From Candidatus Nanohalarchaeota archaeon (GTDB lineage: Archaea > EX4484-52 > B79-G9): 8,076 nucleotides of DNA. Numbering within the stretch: the first letter of the stretch is position 1; every line of letters starts with the position of its first letter. A program made the position numbers and the translations under genes. The DNA lies in assembly GCA_017610525.1 (NCBI GenBank), contig JAFCBW010000065.1:1-8076 (forward strand). Direction: 5' to 3'. This document shows positions 5,678 through 8,076 of this stretch, in pieces. The notes under the pieces were generated by a model that saw nothing but the letters and a program-made list of their open reading frames with translations, had not been told where the DNA came from and did not search any database.

Positions 5678-7549
5678 TCAGGAAATAAAACGCGCAATCC
5701 ACTCAGGTCTCATCGGGCCAGGCTCACCATTCAGCATCTCTCTCCATTTCTCATCAGTCAACCTGTCATCCATAGGGTGCGCAAATTCATAATAACTAAA
5801 CATAGGCCCAACAGCAAGCCCTACTCTTCCGTCTTTTGATGCATGCGCAACAATAACCCAGTCAATCTTCCCGGTCCCTACTTCCAGGACTTTCTTGGTA
5901 TTTGTCTCAGTATGGACATCCGCAATAATAGTCGTCTTGAACGCATCATCCTCTCCCTCAAGATTCCTGTGTGTCTCAACACCAGGCCCAATCGGCTTCT
6001 TGTTAGTATCAACAGTCAGTGCAGATGCAAGATCTTCAATAATCCTGTTGAACACAGAATCAATATTCTCGATATAATTATAGTCCTCCTCACTTAATGC
6101 CTGCCCTTCAAGCTCTTTTTCAGAAATATCCTGTAACCTTGCCATCATATCGCGGCTCTGCTCCAATGATCCTTTAACCTCCTCAGTCAATACATCCTGC
6201 TCATCCAGCCCTTTTATCAAAAATTCAGTAATGAACTTCGCCCTTGCATATAACTCCGGGTTCGGCTCAACATACCCATAGTATTTAGAATCCATCGGTG
6301 CTGCATTTCCAGCCATCATAACCGCCCTAGTATAACTCTGCTTAACATACAAAATCGTATCATGCCGCAATTGCGCCCAACTGGACAGCGCAGTTATCAA
6401 CTCCTTATCCCTCCAGACATCAGACCTCATCCAGTTAGGATAACCCTGCGGTTTCTCATCCAAAACCGGCTGGATCATCCAAAGCCACGTATTATAGAGA
6501 TTCTCAGTCCACTTCTTCTCATTATAGCCCTCAACAGCCTCTTTCATTTCCAGATTCTTGGCATCATAATCACAATATGTCGAAACCTTCATCTCTTTCA
6601 GTATCTCATCAGCTCTTGTGGATCCCAGAACAGACATAACATCCAGCCCTGTTGGCATAAACCTGCAGACGCCATATAGCTGCTCTTCATCCAGCCCCCC
6701 ACACATACCATAATAATACATCTCCATTGCTTTTGAACATACCTCATTCCAGTACTTTACCTTATCCTCATCCATATTGCTGCACGAATAATAAAATTCA
6801 TCTGGCTTGCTCAGTTTCTGATAAGTTTCCCTGCATTCTATCAATCTTTCATAATCTTCAGATTCTGGATTGACTCCAACATTATTATAGACCATCTCAG
6901 ACAGAACATGAGAATCAAGAGCATACCTTTGCCCTATTAGCCTTAAGCCCTGCGTAGTCTCTTTCAGGTTGCCGGCAACATCAAACTCAAACCCGCCAAG
7001 AATTTTTGGTCCCCTCTGCTTTCGTATCTCTGAGCGCATTTTTTCAGTTATCTGCTGCTTTAATTCCTTGTTTTCATCAAATTCATAATCAAAAAGATTA
7101 AAAACAGCATTATCATATTCATAGAATGTCAGGTCATCTGATGCGCCTGCAAAAAACCCGGTAACAGTATATATCCGGTTCCACAAACCAATAGCCTCAG
7201 CAGATTTCACAGCATCAGTCAGAAGAACTGCCTGCTTAGTCCATCCCTCGCCATTCGCTTTAAACGTAATTCTTCCAAGCCACATCATTGCCTTGAAATG
7301 CTGCTTAAGCTCATCGCTTGAAGTATAATGCCCTCTGGGAACATACTGGGAATAATCCTCGCAATAGCATCTTTTAGAGCAGACCTGGATATACAGATCC
7401 TGAAATTCCCAGACCTTTCCTTCATAAGTTACCTTTCCTTTAACTTCCTGATTGCATTTATAATCCATTGATGCGGGATATAATATGTCACTGCAAACAT
7501 CAGGACAGTCTTTGCTGAATAATTCATTTTTGTAAAACCCGATATGTTC
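5678..7549 (-). CDS. DUF3160 family protein, main part, downstream of an in-frame TAG
   Basis: This is the larger part (623 codons from just after the TAG to the TGA) of a DUF3160 protein, a family of unknown biochemical function, often exported. Recognisable family blocks in order: EDYSQYVPRGHYT then AMMWLGRITF; WAQLRHDTILYVKQSYT; VEPNPELYARAKF; IADVHTETN then VLEVGTGKID; and VGPMFSYYEFAHPM with LTDEKWREML. An ATG at 7468 could start a 596-residue product, but no ribosome site precedes it and the 27 codons between the TAG and that ATG (beginning EHIGFYKNELF) read as family sequence. The part therefore belongs to the same reading frame as the upstream fragment. Six cysteines lie just before EDYSQY (residues 15, 19, 32, 57, 61, 63 after the TAG) and at least four more farther on, which suits disulfides or metal binding. 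No other stop or frameshift is present. Confidence 0.9.
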   Translation of the reverse strand, partial: EHIGFYKNELFSKDCPDVCSDILYPASMDYKCNQEVKGKVTYEGKVWEFQDLYIQVCSKRCYCEDYSQYVPRGHYTSSDELKQHFKAMMWLGRITFKANGEGWTKQAVLLTDAVKSAEAIGLWNRIYTVTGFFAGASDDLTFYEYDNAVFNLFDYEFDENKELKQQITEKMRSEIRKQRGPKILGGFEFDVAGNLKETTQGLRLIGQRYALDSHVLSEMVYNNVGVNPESEDYERLIECRETYQKLSKPDEFYYSCSNMDEDKVKYWNEVCSKAMEMYYYGMCGGLDEEQLYGVCRFMPTGLDVMSVLGSTRADEILKEMKVSTYCDYDAKNLEMKEAVEGYNEKKWTENLYNTWLWMIQPVLDEKPQGYPNWMRSDVWRDKELITALSSWAQLRHDTILYVKQSYTRAVMMAGNAAPMDSKYYGYVEPNPELYARAKFITEFLIKGLDEQDVLTEEVKGSLEQSRDMMARLQDISEKELEGQALSEEDYNYIENIDSVFNRIIEDLASALTVDTNKKPIGPGVETHRNLEGEDDAFKTTIIADVHTETNTKKVLEVGTGKIDWVIVAHASKDGRVGLAVGPMFSYYEFAHPMDDRLTDEKWREMLNGEPGPMRPEWIARFIS

Positions 7550-7552
7550 CTA
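7550..7552 (-). other. In-frame TAG (amber) codon inside the DUF3160 gene
   Basis: The codon TAG at 7552-7550 is followed without any frame change by GAA CAT ATC GGG TTT TAC and 21 further sense codons to the ATG at 7468. The distance is exactly 28 codons. Residues on both sides (IKRI-TAG-EHIGFY) fit one continuous protein. Candidates are pyrrolysine, another amber suppressor, a new nonsense mutation or a base-call error. No obvious recoding hairpin is seen after it. Confidence 0.85.
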
Positions 7553-8076
7553 AATTCTTTTTATCTCCTGCTCAACTTCATTCCTAACCATTCCCGGAAC
7601 CTTAAAATCAGGGTCCAGAAGTTTTTTCGCAACACAAAGATACGCCACATTCCTTCTGGATAACTCCTTTAACTCCTCATCATCCAGGCCATTATGCTGT
7701 GCCACCGACTCTATTATGACTTTGTCCAAAAACTCATTTAACATTGGAGAAAGCCTTTGAATCTCTATATTCTTCAAAAGTTCATTAAACTCAATATGAA
7801 ACAGATGCATAACAGAATCAGTTGTAATTATGATCGGCACTCCGCTTTGGCCATATTCTCTTTTACCATCAACATCATAACTCCTCGACATACTAAGTAG
7901 ATTATATGCATTCTCAAAACGATCATCATTTCCCGGAACAATAACCACTCCGTTATTCAATAATACTCTTTCTTGTTCCCCTGTCAGATCCATACTAAAT
8001 TTTCCCAAAATATCTCTTCTGTAATTTTCAGGAAGTTCGCTAAGTGGCAGCGCATATTCCTCATTATCATACTGCT
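7550..8076 (-). CDS. DUF3160 family protein, N-terminal part, 5' end outside window, ending at an in-frame TAG
   Basis: The frame is open from the window edge (first whole codon at 8074) for 174 codons to a TAG at 7552-7550. The text matches the N-terminal domain of DUF3160: LTGEQERVLLNNGVVIVPG, then GVPIIITTDSVMHLFHIEF, the family's (T/S)TDSVLH-like block followed by a helical segment ending EVEQEIKRI. The internal M at 8008 (from TTG) and ATG at 7993 are not the true start, because the upstream codons also read as sensible protein (YDNEEYALPLSELPENY). The true start, and any signal peptide or lipobox, lie beyond the window. Alone this fragment would be an incomplete domain, so it is either joined to the downstream part by TAG readthrough or is a broken gene. 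Confidence 0.85.
   Translation of the reverse strand, partial: QYDNEEYALPLSELPENYRRDILGKFSMDLTGEQERVLLNNGVVIVPGNDDRFENAYNLLSMSRSYDVDGKREYGQSGVPIIITTDSVMHLFHIEFNELLKNIEIQRLSPMLNEFLDKVIIESVAQHNGLDDEELKELSRRNVAYLCVAKKLLDPDFKVPGMVRNEVEQEIKRI

Noticed and set aside
1..8076. Complete reassignment of TAG to a sense codon in this genome
   Set aside because: The HicB-like and K genes end at family-typical length with TAG, so TAG seems to serve as a stop at least in those genes; partial or context-dependent readthrough remains possible.
1..8076. tRNA genes, CRISPR arrays, insertion sequences
   Set aside because: No T-loop GGTTCAAATCC-like motif with a matching acceptor stem, no evenly spaced repeats, and no transposase or terminal inverted repeats were seen.

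Overview
The window looks archaeal. It holds half of an archaeal-type (A/V-type) rotary ATPase operon, TATA-like boxes placed about 26-28 bases before several start codons (the leaderless arrangement common in archaea), oligo-T runs behind genes, and a secreted protein packed with N-glycosylation sequons. An uncultured lineage is plausible, but the sequence does not fix the phylum. Every gene I can support lies on the minus strand, so the window is read from position 8076 down to 1.

Region 1 (8076-5678) is a DUF3160 family gene that enters from outside the window. A single in-frame TAG at 7552-7550 splits it. The frame stays open and family-like for 174 codons before the TAG and 623 codons after it, so the two halves are one gene. 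Either TAG is read as an amino acid (pyrrolysine or suppression) or this is a very fresh nonsense mutation. Oligo-T runs follow the stop.

Region 2 (5656-1926) is the ATPase cluster in the order H-I-(HicB-like)-K-E. H and E form peripheral stalks, I is the membrane stator with the two essential arginines, and K is the rotor ring subunit. K has the full residue set known to bind Na+ in the Enterococcus hirae ring, so the enzyme is probably Na+-coupled. A lone 53-residue HicB-like gene sits between I and K, and K appears to have its own TATA box. The usual downstream genes C, F, A, B and D are absent: the cluster stops after E.

Region 3 (1925-1087) has no convincing conventional gene. It contains TATA-like boxes, a possible structured RNA, a 46-codon leaderless membrane ORF and a T10 terminator-like tract, so it may hold small transcription units.

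Region 4 (1086-1) is the start of a large secreted surface protein with a signal peptide, an Ig-like N-terminal region, calcium-loop FG-GAP/VCBS-like repeats and 22 N-X-S/T sequons. It runs off the window.
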